Positions 1 to 9,279 of a stretch of DNA of 64,000 nucleotides are shown piece after piece (within the stretch, counting starts at the first letter, position 1; the number at the start of each line of letters is the position of its first letter). The position numbers and the translations under genes are program-made. This DNA is from Sinobacterium norvegicum (GTDB lineage Bacteria > Pseudomonadota > Gammaproteobacteria > Pseudomonadales > Sinobacteriaceae). The notes below the pieces were generated by a model, which was not told where the DNA came from, made no database searches, and worked only from the letters and a program-made list of their open reading frames with translations. Location of the stretch: contig NZ_CAKLPX010000004.1 of assembly GCF_923077115.1 (NCBI RefSeq), forward strand, positions 62,001 to 126,000, in the 5' to 3' direction.

Positions 1-122
1 ATGCGCTCGAAGGCCAATGTCCACATGACCAAGGTCATGGCGGCGATCCACCAAAGTACGGGGCCACCAGACTCCATAAAAGCCATTAAACGAGTATAAG
101 CATCGAGAATCGTGTAATACAT
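1..122 (-). CDS. MotA/TolQ/ExbB proton channel family protein (5' part only)
   Basis: The first 40 codons of a gene that runs off the left edge. The N-terminus begins MYYTILDAYTRLMAFMESGG and continues into a hydrophobic stretch (VLWWIAAMTLVMWTLAF). This short periplasmic head plus first membrane helix is typical of the small ExbB of TonB systems. Its ATG overlaps the TAA of the upstream ExbB-like gene by one base (TAATG), so the two are probably translationally coupled. In relatives the order is DUF3450, ExbB, ExbB, ExbD, TonB, TPR; only the first three are in view. The family call rests on context and the N-terminus. Confidence 0.75.
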   Translation of the reverse strand, partial: MYYTILDAYTRLMAFMESGGPVLWWIAAMTLVMWTLAFER

Positions 123-1510
123 TAGCCGTTCCTCAGTTCAGCCTCAGTATGCTCGGCAATAATACCGGCAGTCTGCTCTTCTAATACGTGGATAATACGC
201 TTAGAACGGCTGGCAACCATGGTGTGCAACAATACGGTTGGGATGGCAACAACCAGACCTAATACCGTGGTGATCAACGCGCTTGAAATACCGCCGGCCA
301 TAGCCTTTGGATCACCGGCACCGAAGATGGTAATCGCCTGGAAGGTTAAGATCATACCGGTAACAGTACCGAGTAGACCCATCAACGGAGCAACCGCTGC
401 GATGATTTTTAGGGCGCCTTGGTAGTTCTCTAAGCTCGGAATCTCTTTCAACACGGCTTCGTGTAGTTTCAATTCCAGCGTCTCGGTATCCATATTCGGG
501 TTAGACTTGCTAACAGCCAATACGCGACCCAGAGGGTTGTTCTCTTTCACTTCGCTAGACTTCAGCTGCGAGGTAACCTTGCCGCTGATAGCCGTCAATA
601 CTACGATGCGCCAGATAGCTAAGATGAAGGCAACAATACCCAAGGCTGAGATGGCGTAACCAACATAGCCACCCTGATGCCAGCGCTCTTCAATAGACGG
701 GCTGTTGATCAGCGCCGCTAGGAAAGAACCACCTGTTGGACCAGTGGGGTCAAGACCAACGGCGCTTAGACCATCGGTAGAGGTTGCTGCTTTTGCAGCC
801 GCAGAGCGGACAGCGCCGGCAGGCTGACGTGCTAGCTGGGAAAGCTTGCCGTCTTCAAATTTAAGGTAGTTACCCTCTTCGGTGACAGCGTTAAAGCTAC
901 CGAAGCGAACCACTGGCTGCTCAACTTTGTCGCCATTAGGCATGGTAACGGTGGCGTCAAACTTGGCAACACGGCCCGATTCGATCATTTCGCGCTGTAG
1001 CTCAAACCAAAGCTTTTCGATCTCGGCAATGGTAGGCAGCTCATCGGAAGCGGTCATCTTGGCCACTAGACCATCGAGGAATACATCGCGGTCTGGATAC
1101 TGAGCAGAGCTCAATGATACGTCGAAGTTTGAACGTGCATCACCGGCAGCAGAGGTTAGGTGGCCGAACAATTCGTTCAGTGTACCCTTACGCTCGTTGT
1201 AACGAGCCTCAACTTCAGTCACTTTCACTTCGTTTTCTTCAAACTGCTTCTCGCGAGTTTGCGAAACACCTTCGAGACGAGCAAGCTCAGCACGCGCTTC
1301 TTTTAATAGACGCTCTTGATTCTGCTTCTCTTTGGCGAAGCGAGCTTCACGAACTTTGTTTTCTTTGTTTTCTGCATAGCGACCAGATTCAACCTTCTTA
1401 AGCAGTTGATTCAGGGTCAGGTCGTCGGCAGCAAAACTACCGGCAGAGGCAACCAAGGCTACACTGGCAACAACGGCGGCAATGGATTTTTTCAATACTG
1501 ATAATTTCAT
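122..1510 (-). CDS. ExbB-like proton channel protein with N-terminal periplasmic coiled-coil domain
   Basis: A 462-residue member of the MotA/TolQ/ExbB family, which with ExbD forms the proton-driven motor that energises TonB. Residues 1-27 are a signal peptide (cleavage near SFAAD). Residues about 35-110 are charged and heptad-like (coiled coil), followed by a globular periplasmic part. The C-terminal about 190 residues hold one membrane helix (near 285-305) and the conserved pair typical of the family (APLMGLLGTVTGMI and the GISSALITTVLGLVVAIP segment). Classical ExbB is about 240 residues, so the N-terminal half is an added periplasmic module. The gene lies one base from the DUF3450 gene and overlaps the next ExbB gene. 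Family call is firm; substrate receptor unknown. Confidence 0.93.
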   Translation of the reverse strand: MKLSVLKKSIAAVVASVALVASAGSFAADDLTLNQLLKKVESGRYAENKENKVREARFAKEKQNQERLLKEARAELARLEGVSQTREKQFEENEVKVTEVEARYNERKGTLNELFGHLTSAAGDARSNFDVSLSSAQYPDRDVFLDGLVAKMTASDELPTIAEIEKLWFELQREMIESGRVAKFDATVTMPNGDKVEQPVVRFGSFNAVTEEGNYLKFEDGKLSQLARQPAGAVRSAAAKAATSTDGLSAVGLDPTGPTGGSFLAALINSPSIEERWHQGGYVGYAISALGIVAFILAIWRIVVLTAISGKVTSQLKSSEVKENNPLGRVLAVSKSNPNMDTETLELKLHEAVLKEIPSLENYQGALKIIAAVAPLMGLLGTVTGMILTFQAITIFGAGDPKAMAGGISSALITTVLGLVVAIPTVLLHTMVASRSKRIIHVLEEQTAGIIAEHTEAELRNG

Positions 1511-1511
1511 C

Positions 1512-2294
1512 TTACTTCGCGGCCTCCGGAGCAGCTACAGGGACAGTCATGATGTTGATAGAAGCTTGCTTCTTAGCAACACGCAGACCCTGACGGATAG
1601 CATTCTTATACTGGCTGTTATCTAAGGTAACCCACTGACGGTTTTGCTGATCCCAGGCACCTGATTGTTCAGCATCGGTGGTCTGATAAAGCAGACCGAT
1701 ACGACCAATACGCAGGATTTCTACGTCGCGAGCTTCGCCGTCGATTTCTACGCTGTCTTTATACGCTTCAATCTTACGGCCATATTCGTTTTCGATTTTG
1801 TAAGCTTCCAATACCTGACGGAATTTCTCAGCGTCGGTAAGGCTGGCTAGATCGAGATTGCCGCGCAAGAACTCAACACGCTGTTGGCGCTCTTCTAATA
1901 GGAAGGGAACATCCAGGGCTACATAATCATCGAGGGCGGCGATCATACGCTCTACCAATGGTAAGATTTGACGCTTAACCTCGGTTACCTGTTCGATGGA
2001 ATTCTCAATGCTGTCGATACGTTTGTTCTGGTTATCGATTTGACGATCGAGGCGGGCGATATAGACCTTGAGGCCTTCTACCTGCTTTAGTACGTCTTTG
2101 TATTCTTGCAGACGGTCACGGGTTTGGTCGCTGATCTTGTCGATCTTAACTTGAGATTTTTGTGCAGCTGCGGTCTTGGCCTGTCCTACCTGGAATACTT
2201 TATCCAGATCATCTGCACCAACAGATTGAACCACCAACGCGCTTGCGGCTACGGATGTAGCAAGCGCTAACGTTTTGAATCGATGCATCTTCAT
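1512..2294 (-). CDS. DUF3450 family periplasmic protein
   Basis: A 260-residue protein with a cleavable signal peptide (MKMHRFKTLALATSVAASAL, cut near SVGAD) and a long charged helical region at about 35-110 that should form a coiled coil, then a mixed C-terminal domain with a conserved-looking GLLYQTTDAEQSGAW stretch. DUF3450 genes regularly begin ExbB-ExbB-ExbD-TonB-TPR clusters. Here it is the first gene, one base before the ExbB-like gene. A role as a periplasmic partner of the extended ExbB is inferred from this association and the shared coiled-coil architecture. The ATG is preceded by AGGGAAC. Confidence 0.9.
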   Translation of the reverse strand: MKMHRFKTLALATSVAASALVVQSVGADDLDKVFQVGQAKTAAAQKSQVKIDKISDQTRDRLQEYKDVLKQVEGLKVYIARLDRQIDNQNKRIDSIENSIEQVTEVKRQILPLVERMIAALDDYVALDVPFLLEERQQRVEFLRGNLDLASLTDAEKFRQVLEAYKIENEYGRKIEAYKDSVEIDGEARDVEILRIGRIGLLYQTTDAEQSGAWDQQNRQWVTLDNSQYKNAIRQGLRVAKKQASINIMTVPVAAPEAAK

Positions 2295-2643
2295 AGATGT
2301 TCCCTTGGGTTATCTCACGAAATTTATTATTTACAACGTTACTGCAGGGGGGTTACTACTACAGGACGATTTTTCTATGAGTCGCATTCTAATAACTATA
2401 CACCCTGTTAAGCAATGATCTTCGACAGGTGAAAAGCAAAAGGGTAGTGAGGTAACAAACTGAAGCGGAAAATACTGGAATCTACGTGGAATTGCGTATC
2501 AATATAGCGGTTTCGGTAACACCGATAGTTATGTTTTACATTTTTCGTAGTTATGTAGGTGGATAATTACGCATTGTTAAGCTATATGCCAAATACGCTG
2601 CGTCAGTATTTCTACTTACGTAACGTATTTGTTACCTTTATGC
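2295..2643. other. Intergenic region upstream of the DUF3450-exbB operon
   Basis: A 349-base AT-rich gap between the end of folA and the start of the DUF3450 gene, both on the minus strand. It must hold the promoter of the energiser operon, but I found no convincing -35/-10 pair with proper spacing and no clear Fur-type palindrome. I see no coding potential on either strand and no strong folA terminator. Confidence 0.5.
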
Positions 2644-3150
2644 TCACGCACGAGTATAAAGGCAGAAACTGTAGTCATAGGGGTTGGGTCCCTCGGCGGC
2701 AAATCGCTCAATTGAGACCTGGTTCCACTGCGCCCAATCGAGCTCGGGGAAGTAGGCGTCCCCCTCAACGCTGTCACTGTGCACCTTGGTCAGGTATAGA
2801 TTATCGGTATAGGGTAGCGCCTCTTCGTATAACTGCGCGCCTCCGATAACCATCACCTCGTCTCCGCCCTCGATGATAGCGATACTCTCGGCCATGGCCA
2901 ACGCCTCGGCCAGACTGTGAACCACCTTTACTCCCTCTGCCTGATAGTCGCTGTTGCGAGTGACGACAATATTGGTGCGACCGGGCAACGGCCGGCCAAT
3001 CGAGTCGAAGGTCTTGCGCCCCATAATAACCGGCTTGGCCATGGTGACCCGCTTGAAGTACTTGAGATCGTTGGGGAGATACCAGGGCAACTGATTATTA
3101 CGGCCGATGACGCGGTTGTCTGCCATCGCAACAATAAGAGATATTTTCAT
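2644..3150 (-). CDS. folA: Dihydrofolate reductase
   Basis: A 168-residue DHFR that reduces dihydrofolate to tetrahydrofolate with NADPH; it regenerates the folate oxidised by thymidylate synthase, whose gene lies 0.6 kb away. The start MKISLIVAMADNRVIG is the family N-terminus; a start four codons earlier is possible but would add MKYA. Visible motifs: LPWYLPND at 21-28 with the catalytic acid D28 (equivalent to Asp27 in E. coli), the cofactor segment VIMGRKTFDSIG, and VMVIGGAQLY. Length is normal. Trimethoprim acts on this family, but nothing here suggests a resistant variant. Confidence 0.97.
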   Translation of the reverse strand: MKISLIVAMADNRVIGRNNQLPWYLPNDLKYFKRVTMAKPVIMGRKTFDSIGRPLPGRTNIVVTRNSDYQAEGVKVVHSLAEALAMAESIAIIEGGDEVMVIGGAQLYEEALPYTDNLYLTKVHSDSVEGDAYFPELDWAQWNQVSIERFAAEGPNPYDYSFCLYTRA

Positions 3151-3232
3151 AGCGTATTTCACAGGTGAGGAGTGGTCGTAGCGCTTCTGAATGAAGTGCT
3201 ACGTCTGATACCGAGAGAGGTGTTCTCCCTTC

Positions 3233-3661
3233 TTACTTAGCCAACCAGCAACCGACATAGGCGGTGATAAAGGCCTGCTCTTGAAACATCTTTAAACCGG
3301 TATCGGCAAACAAGATGGGCATCGGCTGCTCTTTCAATTGAGCCTTGATCTCGGCGGCAGTAACAATCTCGACCGGCAGATCATCTATCAACTGCAGTGC
3401 CGCTTCCATTTTGAAACCATGGGCGCTGCCGGCAAACTTGCCCTTGGGCTGGCGCTGTTTGATCACGACTTTCTCGACGCCGTAGTCTTCCGCCAACTTC
3501 TTCACGGCGAACTGAAAACTGCGCAATTGCTCAGCACTGTTGATATCGACCAAATTCAACTTTCGCGTGCGGCAGTCTGGCAGGCCAAACAACTGGCCGG
3601 TTTGCTCAAGCAGACAAATATTTGCCTCATTAGCCTTCATCTCTATACCGAGAATTTTCAT
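3233..3661 (-). CDS. DUF3010 family protein
   Basis: A 142-residue soluble protein that I recognise as DUF3010, a family without an assigned function. It starts with a strand-acid pattern (MKILGIEMKANEANICLLEQ) followed by a second strand. The middle has VEKVVIKQRQPKGKFAGSA and then a helix (HGFKMEAALQLI). This hairpin, KxxxGKFAGS and amphipathic helix recall RNase H/RuvC-like folds, which is only an inference from appearance. It lies between folA and thyA on the same strand, with gaps of 82 and 107 bases, so it may be separately transcribed. Confidence 0.85.
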   Translation of the reverse strand: MKILGIEMKANEANICLLEQTGQLFGLPDCRTRKLNLVDINSAEQLRSFQFAVKKLAEDYGVEKVVIKQRQPKGKFAGSAHGFKMEAALQLIDDLPVEIVTAAEIKAQLKEQPMPILFADTGLKMFQEQAFITAYVGCWLAK

Positions 3662-3768
3662 GCAAAACCCCTAATCAATAAATGGCGCCATTATAACAAC
3701 ATTAAGCCACAGCACACGTAATAGCGATGGCGGTAACCAATAAAGCGCCGTGTCTGTGTATTCGCCGC

Positions 3769-4563
3769 TTAAACGGCCACCTTGCCAGCAATATGTGGCT
3801 GGGCAACATAATCGACCAGCTCGAAATCATCGAAGGTAAAAGCGAACAAGTCCTTCACATCGGGGTTCATCTTGATTGTAGGCAGTGCCGTCGGTGTTCT
3901 GCTGAGTTGTAAATCAACCTGCTCCAAGTGGTTGGAATATAGGTGGGCATCGCCGAAGGTGTGAATAAAATCGCCAACCTCTAAATCACAGACCTGTGCC
4001 ACCATCATGGTTAACAACGCATAGGAGGCGATATTAAACGGCACACCGAGGAATATATCGGCGCTGCGCTGGTACAGTTGGCACGATAATTTGCCGTCGG
4101 CGACATAAAACTGAAACAGGCTGTGACAGGGCGGCAGCGCCATATTTTCGACCTCTGCAACATTCCAGGCACTGACGATGTGACGACGGGAATCTGGGTT
4201 GCTCTTAATTTGATTAACCAGATTTTCGATCTGATCAATAGTGCCGCCATCGGGCGTTGGCCAACTGCGCCACTGATGGCCATAAACTGGGCCTAGCTCA
4301 CCGTTTTCATCCGCCCACTCATCCCATATTTTCACCCCGTGCTCATTGAGGTATTTAATATTGGTATCGCCACTGATAAACCACAGCAACTCATGAATAA
4401 TCGAGCGCAGGTGAAGCTTCTTGGTGGTCAACATCGGAAAGCCATCGGCAAGGTCGAAACGCATCTGGTAACCGAAAACACTGCGCGTACCGGTGCCGGT
4501 ACGGTCAGACTTATCACCGCCGTTGTCGCGCACATGTCGCATCAGATCTAAATATTGCTGCAT
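3769..4563 (-). CDS. thyA: Thymidylate synthase
   Basis: A 264-residue ThyA that makes dTMP from dUMP using methylene-tetrahydrofolate. Catalytic Cys146 is in [12 protein letters not shown], and the dUMP-binding arginine region [10 protein letters not shown] (residues 125-134) is present. The N-terminus [15 protein letters not shown] and the C-terminus ending HPxI-like ([11 protein letters not shown]) match the family, and the length equals that of E. coli ThyA (264). It follows lgt on the same strand with a 26-base gap, as in many gammaproteobacteria. Confidence 0.98.
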   Translation of the reverse strand: MQQYLDLMRHVRDNGGDKSDRTGTGTRSVFGYQMRFDLADGFPMLTTKKLHLRSIIHELLWFISGDTNIKYLNEHGVKIWDEWADENGELGPVYGHQWRSWPTPDGGTIDQIENLVNQIKSNPDSRRHIVSAWNVAEVENMALPPCHSLFQFYVADGKLSCQLYQRSADIFLGVPFNIASYALLTMMVAQVCDLEVGDFIHTFGDAHLYSNHLEQVDLQLSRTPTALPTIKMNPDVKDLFAFTFDDFELVDYVAQPHIAGKVAV

Positions 4564-4589
4564 TATCGTTCCTTAAATTTAATCGGGCA

Positions 4590-5408
4590 CTAGGCCGCTT
4601 TTGGCTTAGGAATTAACTGGTCGGCGTTACGCTTGTAGGCATACATCATCATCGCAATACCAATAAAAATCATTGGCAGCGACAGTTCTTGGCCGCGGCT
4701 CATCCAGCCAAAGGCTTCCAAGCCAAGATGGGCGTCGGGCTGACGGAAGAACTCGACGATAAACCTAAACAGACCATAGGTGATTAAAAACAAGCCAGAA
4801 ACTGCCGCCCGCGGCCTCGGCTTGGCGGAGAACCAAAAGAGAATCACAAACATCGCAATGCCCTCCAGGCCCGCTTGATACAGCTGCGAGGGGTGCCGCG
4901 CCAGCTGCTCTGGGTCGGCAGGAAAGACCATTGCCCAAGAAACATCGGTGGGGCGCCCCCACAATTCTTGGCCAATGAAGTTGCCGATACGACCGAGGCC
5001 GAGACCGATAGGCACTATCGGTGCAATATAGTCGAGTAATTCAAACGGCTTGACCGCCGTTTTTTTGGCAAAGGCCCACATTGCGACAATGACACCGAGT
5101 AGACCGCCGTGAAAGGCCATGCCCCCCTCCCAAACACGCACCAACCACAGCGGGTCCGCCAGAAAGCGATCCATACCATAAAAGAACACATAACCTAAGC
5201 GGCCGCCGACGACGATACCGATGGCACAATAGAAGATTAAATCATCGACCTGCTCTCGCTCTGTCAGCGGGTAGCGACCGGTGGCTGCCCGACGACTGGC
5301 CACCCACCAGCCGCCGGCAAGACCAAACAAATACATCAATCCGTACCAGTGAACTTCCAGCGGCCCTAATGCAATGGCTACAGGATCAATTTGTGGGTAA
5401 GTCATCAT
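4590..5408 (-). CDS. lgt: Phosphatidylglycerol--prolipoprotein diacylglyceryl transferase
   Basis: A 272-residue inner-membrane enzyme that attaches diacylglycerol to the lipobox cysteine of prolipoproteins, the first step of lipoprotein maturation. About seven hydrophobic helices are visible. Family signatures are the HGGLLG motif near residue 100 and the Lgt signature GRIGNFIGQELWGRPT near 137-152, followed by PSQLYQ. It lies upstream of thyA with a 26-base gap and downstream of the TauE gene with 27 bases, so an operon with both is likely. Two adjacent ATGs make the exact start uncertain by one codon. Confidence 0.97.
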   Translation of the reverse strand: MMTYPQIDPVAIALGPLEVHWYGLMYLFGLAGGWWVASRRAATGRYPLTEREQVDDLIFYCAIGIVVGGRLGYVFFYGMDRFLADPLWLVRVWEGGMAFHGGLLGVIVAMWAFAKKTAVKPFELLDYIAPIVPIGLGLGRIGNFIGQELWGRPTDVSWAMVFPADPEQLARHPSQLYQAGLEGIAMFVILFWFSAKPRPRAAVSGLFLITYGLFRFIVEFFRQPDAHLGLEAFGWMSRGQELSLPMIFIGIAMMMYAYKRNADQLIPKPKAA

Positions 5409-5435
5409 AGCGTTTAATCACATCTCAAAGAGTTA

Positions 5436-6230
5436 CTAAATATTTCTCAGTATAAATTGGCTGCCTATCAGCAACAAAAACAGCGCGAATACCTTTTTTA
5501 ATTTTTCCGGCTCTAACCGGTGAGCCAGCTTGGCACCCTGGCGAGCAAAAATGGTACTGGTCAGCACAATACCAACAAATGCTGGCCAATAAATATAGCC
5601 GGTACTGTATGCCGGCAAGCCTTGCTCGCCCCAGCCCTGCACCATGCTGCTGGTAGCACCGGACAGCGCGATAGGCAGGCCGCAGGCGCTCGAAGTCGCC
5701 ACTGCTCGTTGCATTTGTACGTTACACCAGCTAAAAAACGGCACAGAAATGGAGCCGCCGCCGATACCAAAGATCGCCGACACCCAACCAATCGCTCCTC
5801 CGCTGGCAAACAATAGCGGCGCGCTAGGTAATTCTCGGCTAGGGTTGGGCCTCAGTGACAGACCCATTTGAATGGCGACGATAATAACAAAGATTCCGAT
5901 CGCAAGCTGCAAAGTTTGCCCCGATAAATGGTGAGCAAATTGAGCGCCAAGCCAGGCACCTAACAAAATGCCCGGCGCCATGCGGATAAACACCACCCAA
6001 TCGACGGCACCTTTTTCATGGTGAGTCTTCACCGAGCTCAGCGAGGTAATCATAATAGTCGCCAGCGAAGTGCCGACGGCCAAATGGGTTAGCACCTCAG
6101 CCGACACCCCTTGCAGCGCGAAGGCAAAGACCAACGCAGGCACGATAATCAAACCACCGCCGACGCCAAATAAACCGGCAATGAGACCGGCAAAGGAACC
6201 CAGTAGTAAATAGATAACAATTGACATCAT
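5436..6230 (-). CDS. TauE/SafE family membrane permease
   Basis: A 264-residue integral membrane protein with two related halves, each opening with a glycine-rich motif: GLFGVGGGLIIVPALV near residue 20 and IFGIGGGSISVPFF near 155. This duplicated G-rich signature and about eight helices define the TauE/SafE (sulfite exporter) family. The real substrate cannot be read from the sequence; members move sulfite, sulfoacetate, other organic anions or are unknown. It is commonly found next to lgt and ptsP in pseudomonad-like genomes, as here. Confidence 0.92.
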   Translation of the reverse strand: MMSIVIYLLLGSFAGLIAGLFGVGGGLIIVPALVFAFALQGVSAEVLTHLAVGTSLATIMITSLSSVKTHHEKGAVDWVVFIRMAPGILLGAWLGAQFAHHLSGQTLQLAIGIFVIIVAIQMGLSLRPNPSRELPSAPLLFASGGAIGWVSAIFGIGGGSISVPFFSWCNVQMQRAVATSSACGLPIALSGATSSMVQGWGEQGLPAYSTGYIYWPAFVGIVLTSTIFARQGAKLAHRLEPEKLKKVFALFLLLIGSQFILRNI

Positions 6231-6289
6231 TGGTTCAAACTCTTTATGGCTTAAATCGATAATCAGCGAAAATTAGGCGCAAGGTGTAT

Positions 6290-8584
6290 TCAATGCCTGT
6301 TGGGCCGTAGCAACTTGTTAATTCCCATCTTCTGCAACGCGCTATCGACATAGGACTCCACCTCAGAGGCGCACTCCATTCCCTGCACTCCCGCCCACAA
6401 GGCGTCGGCCTGATCTTTGCGCATGCTGCGCAATACTGATTTCACTCTGGGCAGGCTGCTGGAACTCATCGACAATACGTTATAACCCATGGCCACTAAC
6501 AACACAGCCGTGGCGGGGTCACCGGCCATTTCCCCACAGATTGACACCGGCTTACCCGCCGCGGCAGCCGCCTGAGCGACTGACGCCAAGGCTTGGAGCA
6601 CCGCAGGGTGATAGGCATTATACACCGATGAAACCCGCGCATTATTACGATCCACTGCTAGTAAATACTGGGTTAGATCGTTAGACCCCACTGACAAGAA
6701 GTCTACCTTCTTAGCCAAGATACCAGCCTGGTAAACCGCCGCCGGCACCTCGATCATCACTCCCACAGGCGGCATTCGACACACCACTCCCTCATCGGCT
6801 AATTCTTTGTGCGCCCGATGAATTAACGCCAACGATTCATCAAGCTCTCGAACACTGCTAATCATCGGCAGCAGAATTCGCATATTATTGAGGCCGACAC
6901 TGGCCCGGATCATGGCGCGCACCTGAGCCAAAAATATCTCTGGGTGATCCAAGGTTACCCGAATACCTCGCCACCCGAGGAACGGATTATCCTCTTCAAT
7001 CGGAAAATACGGCAAGCCTTTGTCGCCGCCGATATCGAGGGTTCGCATTGTCACCGGACGCCCTTTGAAGGCCTCCAGCTGGCGGCGATAAATAGCCACC
7101 TGTTCCGATTCCGAAGGGAAACGATCATGCAGCAGAAAGGACACCTCAGTACGATACAGCCCGACCCCCTCGGCCCCTCGCTCGATGGCGTGGTGTAACT
7201 CTGTTTCCAAGCCGGTGTTGGCCAACAATGGCGTGTGATGACCGCAAAGCGTTTCACAGGGCAGATCTTTTAAGGCCTCGAGACCTCGGCTGACCAGTTT
7301 CTCTTCCTGCAGAATCAGCTCGTAGTCGCGACGAATTTCATCGCTGGGGTTGGCCAGGACAGAGCCACTATAACCATCGAGAATCAACTGACAACTATCG
7401 AGCTGCGTATGCGGCAGGTCGACCACCCCCATCACAATCGGAATGCCCAGTGCCCTGGCCATAATGGCCACATGGGAATTACTCGAGCCCTTCACCGACA
7501 CCAGGCCGATCAATTTTTCCTCTGGCACCTCAGCCAGCATCGAGGCAGTGATTTCCTCGCCAACCAAAATAGTATTGTCCGGGTATTCCGCCCGCTGCGC
7601 CTCTACCGCGCGCAGATAACTGATCACTCGGCGCCCCAGGTCCTTAATATCGACGGCGCGCTCACGCAGATAAGGATCATCCATTAAATCGAAGACCTTG
7701 GCGTGCTCGCGGACAGTTTTTGCCACCGCCCACTGCGCCCACTGTCCCTGCTCTATCTTGGCCACCACCTCGCCGCCAAGAGCCTTGTCGTCAAGCATGC
7801 TGAGATATACGTCGAATAAAGCCAACTCTTCCGGTCGCAGCTGGTTTTTAACGTTGCTCTTCATCTGCTTGATATCGCGGCGCACCATGGCCAAAGCCTT
7901 ACCAAAGGCCAGGGTTTCCCCCTTGCTGTCCTCTGTCGCTCGGCGAGGTATCGACTTTAAATCAAGCTGTTGCGAGATAACCACAGCGCGACCAATGGCC
8001 ACACCCAGGCCGCCTGCGGTACCCTTAAATGTTGTCCCTCGCAACGGGCTATCGACGCCGTCAATGGCACCGGTGGCCTCCGCGTGAGCAATAAGCGCCG
8101 ACAACTGGGCGGACATGGTCACCAGAAAGGCTTCATCGGCCTCATCGAAGCGTCTTATTTCTCGCTGCTGCACCACCAACACACCAAGTACATTCCGGTG
8201 GTGAACAATGGGTACACCCAAAAAGGCGTGATAGGCCTCTTCGCCAAGTTCTGGAATCGGCTCAAAATTGGGGTGTTTGGAGGCATCTTCAATGTTGACC
8301 GTCTCCTCACGAGCGGCCACAAAACCTACCAAGCCCTTATCGACGGCCAGGGTGACCTTGCCCTTACAGGATTGGTTAAGACCCTCGGTCGCCATCAACT
8401 GATAGCGGTTAGTCTTGGCGTTGAATAAATAGACGGTACAGACTTCGGTGCGCAGCGCTTGCTGCACTCGATTGACAATAATATCGAGGACTGTCTGAAG
8501 GTCTCTGGCGCTGTTGACCTCTTGCACGATTCTGCGCAGATCGACTAATTTATTGCCCTCGTCCATCCTTGATGATTTTTTCAC
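6290..8584 (-). CDS. ptsP: Phosphoenolpyruvate--protein phosphotransferase of the nitrogen PTS (EI-Ntr)
   Basis: A 764-residue enzyme I that starts the nitrogen-related phosphorelay by taking phosphate from PEP and passing it to NPr. Domain order: N-terminal GAF domain (about 15-165, VCTVYLF...GVPIVHHRNVLGVL), PEP-utiliser N-domain, phosphohistidine loop GSSNSHVAIMAR with His371, and the C-terminal TIM barrel with the IEVPAA and CGEMAGDP active-site motifs. The GAF domain separates PtsP from sugar-PTS EI. The start is GTG, whose G is the last base of the rppH stop TAG, so translation is coupled to rppH; this rppH-ptsP order is conserved in gammaproteobacteria. Confidence 0.97.
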   Translation of the reverse strand: MKKSSRMDEGNKLVDLRRIVQEVNSARDLQTVLDIIVNRVQQALRTEVCTVYLFNAKTNRYQLMATEGLNQSCKGKVTLAVDKGLVGFVAAREETVNIEDASKHPNFEPIPELGEEAYHAFLGVPIVHHRNVLGVLVVQQREIRRFDEADEAFLVTMSAQLSALIAHAEATGAIDGVDSPLRGTTFKGTAGGLGVAIGRAVVISQQLDLKSIPRRATEDSKGETLAFGKALAMVRRDIKQMKSNVKNQLRPEELALFDVYLSMLDDKALGGEVVAKIEQGQWAQWAVAKTVREHAKVFDLMDDPYLRERAVDIKDLGRRVISYLRAVEAQRAEYPDNTILVGEEITASMLAEVPEEKLIGLVSVKGSSNSHVAIMARALGIPIVMGVVDLPHTQLDSCQLILDGYSGSVLANPSDEIRRDYELILQEEKLVSRGLEALKDLPCETLCGHHTPLLANTGLETELHHAIERGAEGVGLYRTEVSFLLHDRFPSESEQVAIYRRQLEAFKGRPVTMRTLDIGGDKGLPYFPIEEDNPFLGWRGIRVTLDHPEIFLAQVRAMIRASVGLNNMRILLPMISSVRELDESLALIHRAHKELADEGVVCRMPPVGVMIEVPAAVYQAGILAKKVDFLSVGSNDLTQYLLAVDRNNARVSSVYNAYHPAVLQALASVAQAAAAAGKPVSICGEMAGDPATAVLLVAMGYNVLSMSSSSLPRVKSVLRSMRKDQADALWAGVQGMECASEVESYVDSALQKMGINKLLRPNRH

Positions 8585-9075
8585 TACGCCCCCGCTCGAT
8601 ACAGCCGATAATGTCTCGGCGCCAGCTCTTTCATCGCCTTGCGATACACCTCTCGCTTAAACGAAATCACCTGGCCTAACGGGTACCAGTAACTGACCCA
8701 GCGCCAGCCGTCGAACTCTGGCCGCTGCTGACAACTGACATCGATCGACTCGTCCGGTGCCAACATCTGCAGCAAAAACCACTTTTGTTTTTGGCCGATA
8801 CAAATTGGTGGTGAGTCATGCCGGATCAAGCGCTGCGGTAGACGATAACGCAACCATCCCCGCGTACAGGCCAATACCTTAACATCACTGGGCTGCAGGC
8901 CGATTTCTTCGCGCAACTCGCGGTACATTGCCTGCTCGGGAGTCTCTCCCTCACCAATACCGCCCTGAGGGAACTGCCATGATGTCTGGCCTACTCTTTT
9001 AGCCCACAGCACCTGACCGCGATGATTCGCCAGCACGATACCTACATTGGGTCTAAAACCATCAGCGTCTATCAC
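8584..9075 (-). CDS. rppH: RNA pyrophosphohydrolase
   Basis: A Nudix hydrolase of about 163 residues that removes pyrophosphate from 5'-triphosphate mRNAs and so triggers decay by RNase E. The Nudix box is complete: [20 protein letters not shown] followed by IGL near residues 38-60. The N-terminus [15 protein letters not shown] is typical. Two GTG codons are in tandem; the second (at 9075) lies 5 bases from an AGGAG ribosome site and gives the family-standard N-terminus, so I prefer it. It overlaps ptsP by one base. Confidence 0.95.
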   Translation of the reverse strand: MIDADGFRPNVGIVLANHRGQVLWAKRVGQTSWQFPQGGIGEGETPEQAMYRELREEIGLQPSDVKVLACTRGWLRYRLPQRLIRHDSPPICIGQKQKWFLLQMLAPDESIDVSCQQRPEFDGWRWVSYWYPLGQVISFKREVYRKAMKELAPRHYRLYRAGA

Positions 9076-9191
9076 CACCGCTCCTTTTTATCAGTGAATA
9101 ATCAGCATATTAGCCATTCAATACTATAGCTAAACACAAATTTGTTAATGCTGCTATTGTTCCACAACTCAGGCCATTCACAAAACCCTCA

Positions 9192-9220
9192 TTGAGCCTC
9201 TGTAAAATTGCCGGTATGCT
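9192..9220 (+). promoter_or_regulatory. Candidate sigma-70 promoter of the HAD phosphatase gene
   Basis: TTGAGC at 9192-9197 and TATGCT at 9215-9220 are separated by 17 bases, about 60 bases before the GTG start at 9280. It lies in the divergent gap between rppH and the HAD gene. Both hexamers are imperfect, so this is a suggestion from pattern only. Confidence 0.45.
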
Positions 9221-9279
9221 TTGCGCCAATCAACAAGCGCACTGCAGTTCTATTACACCCGCTTTAGAAGGTACTCTCT

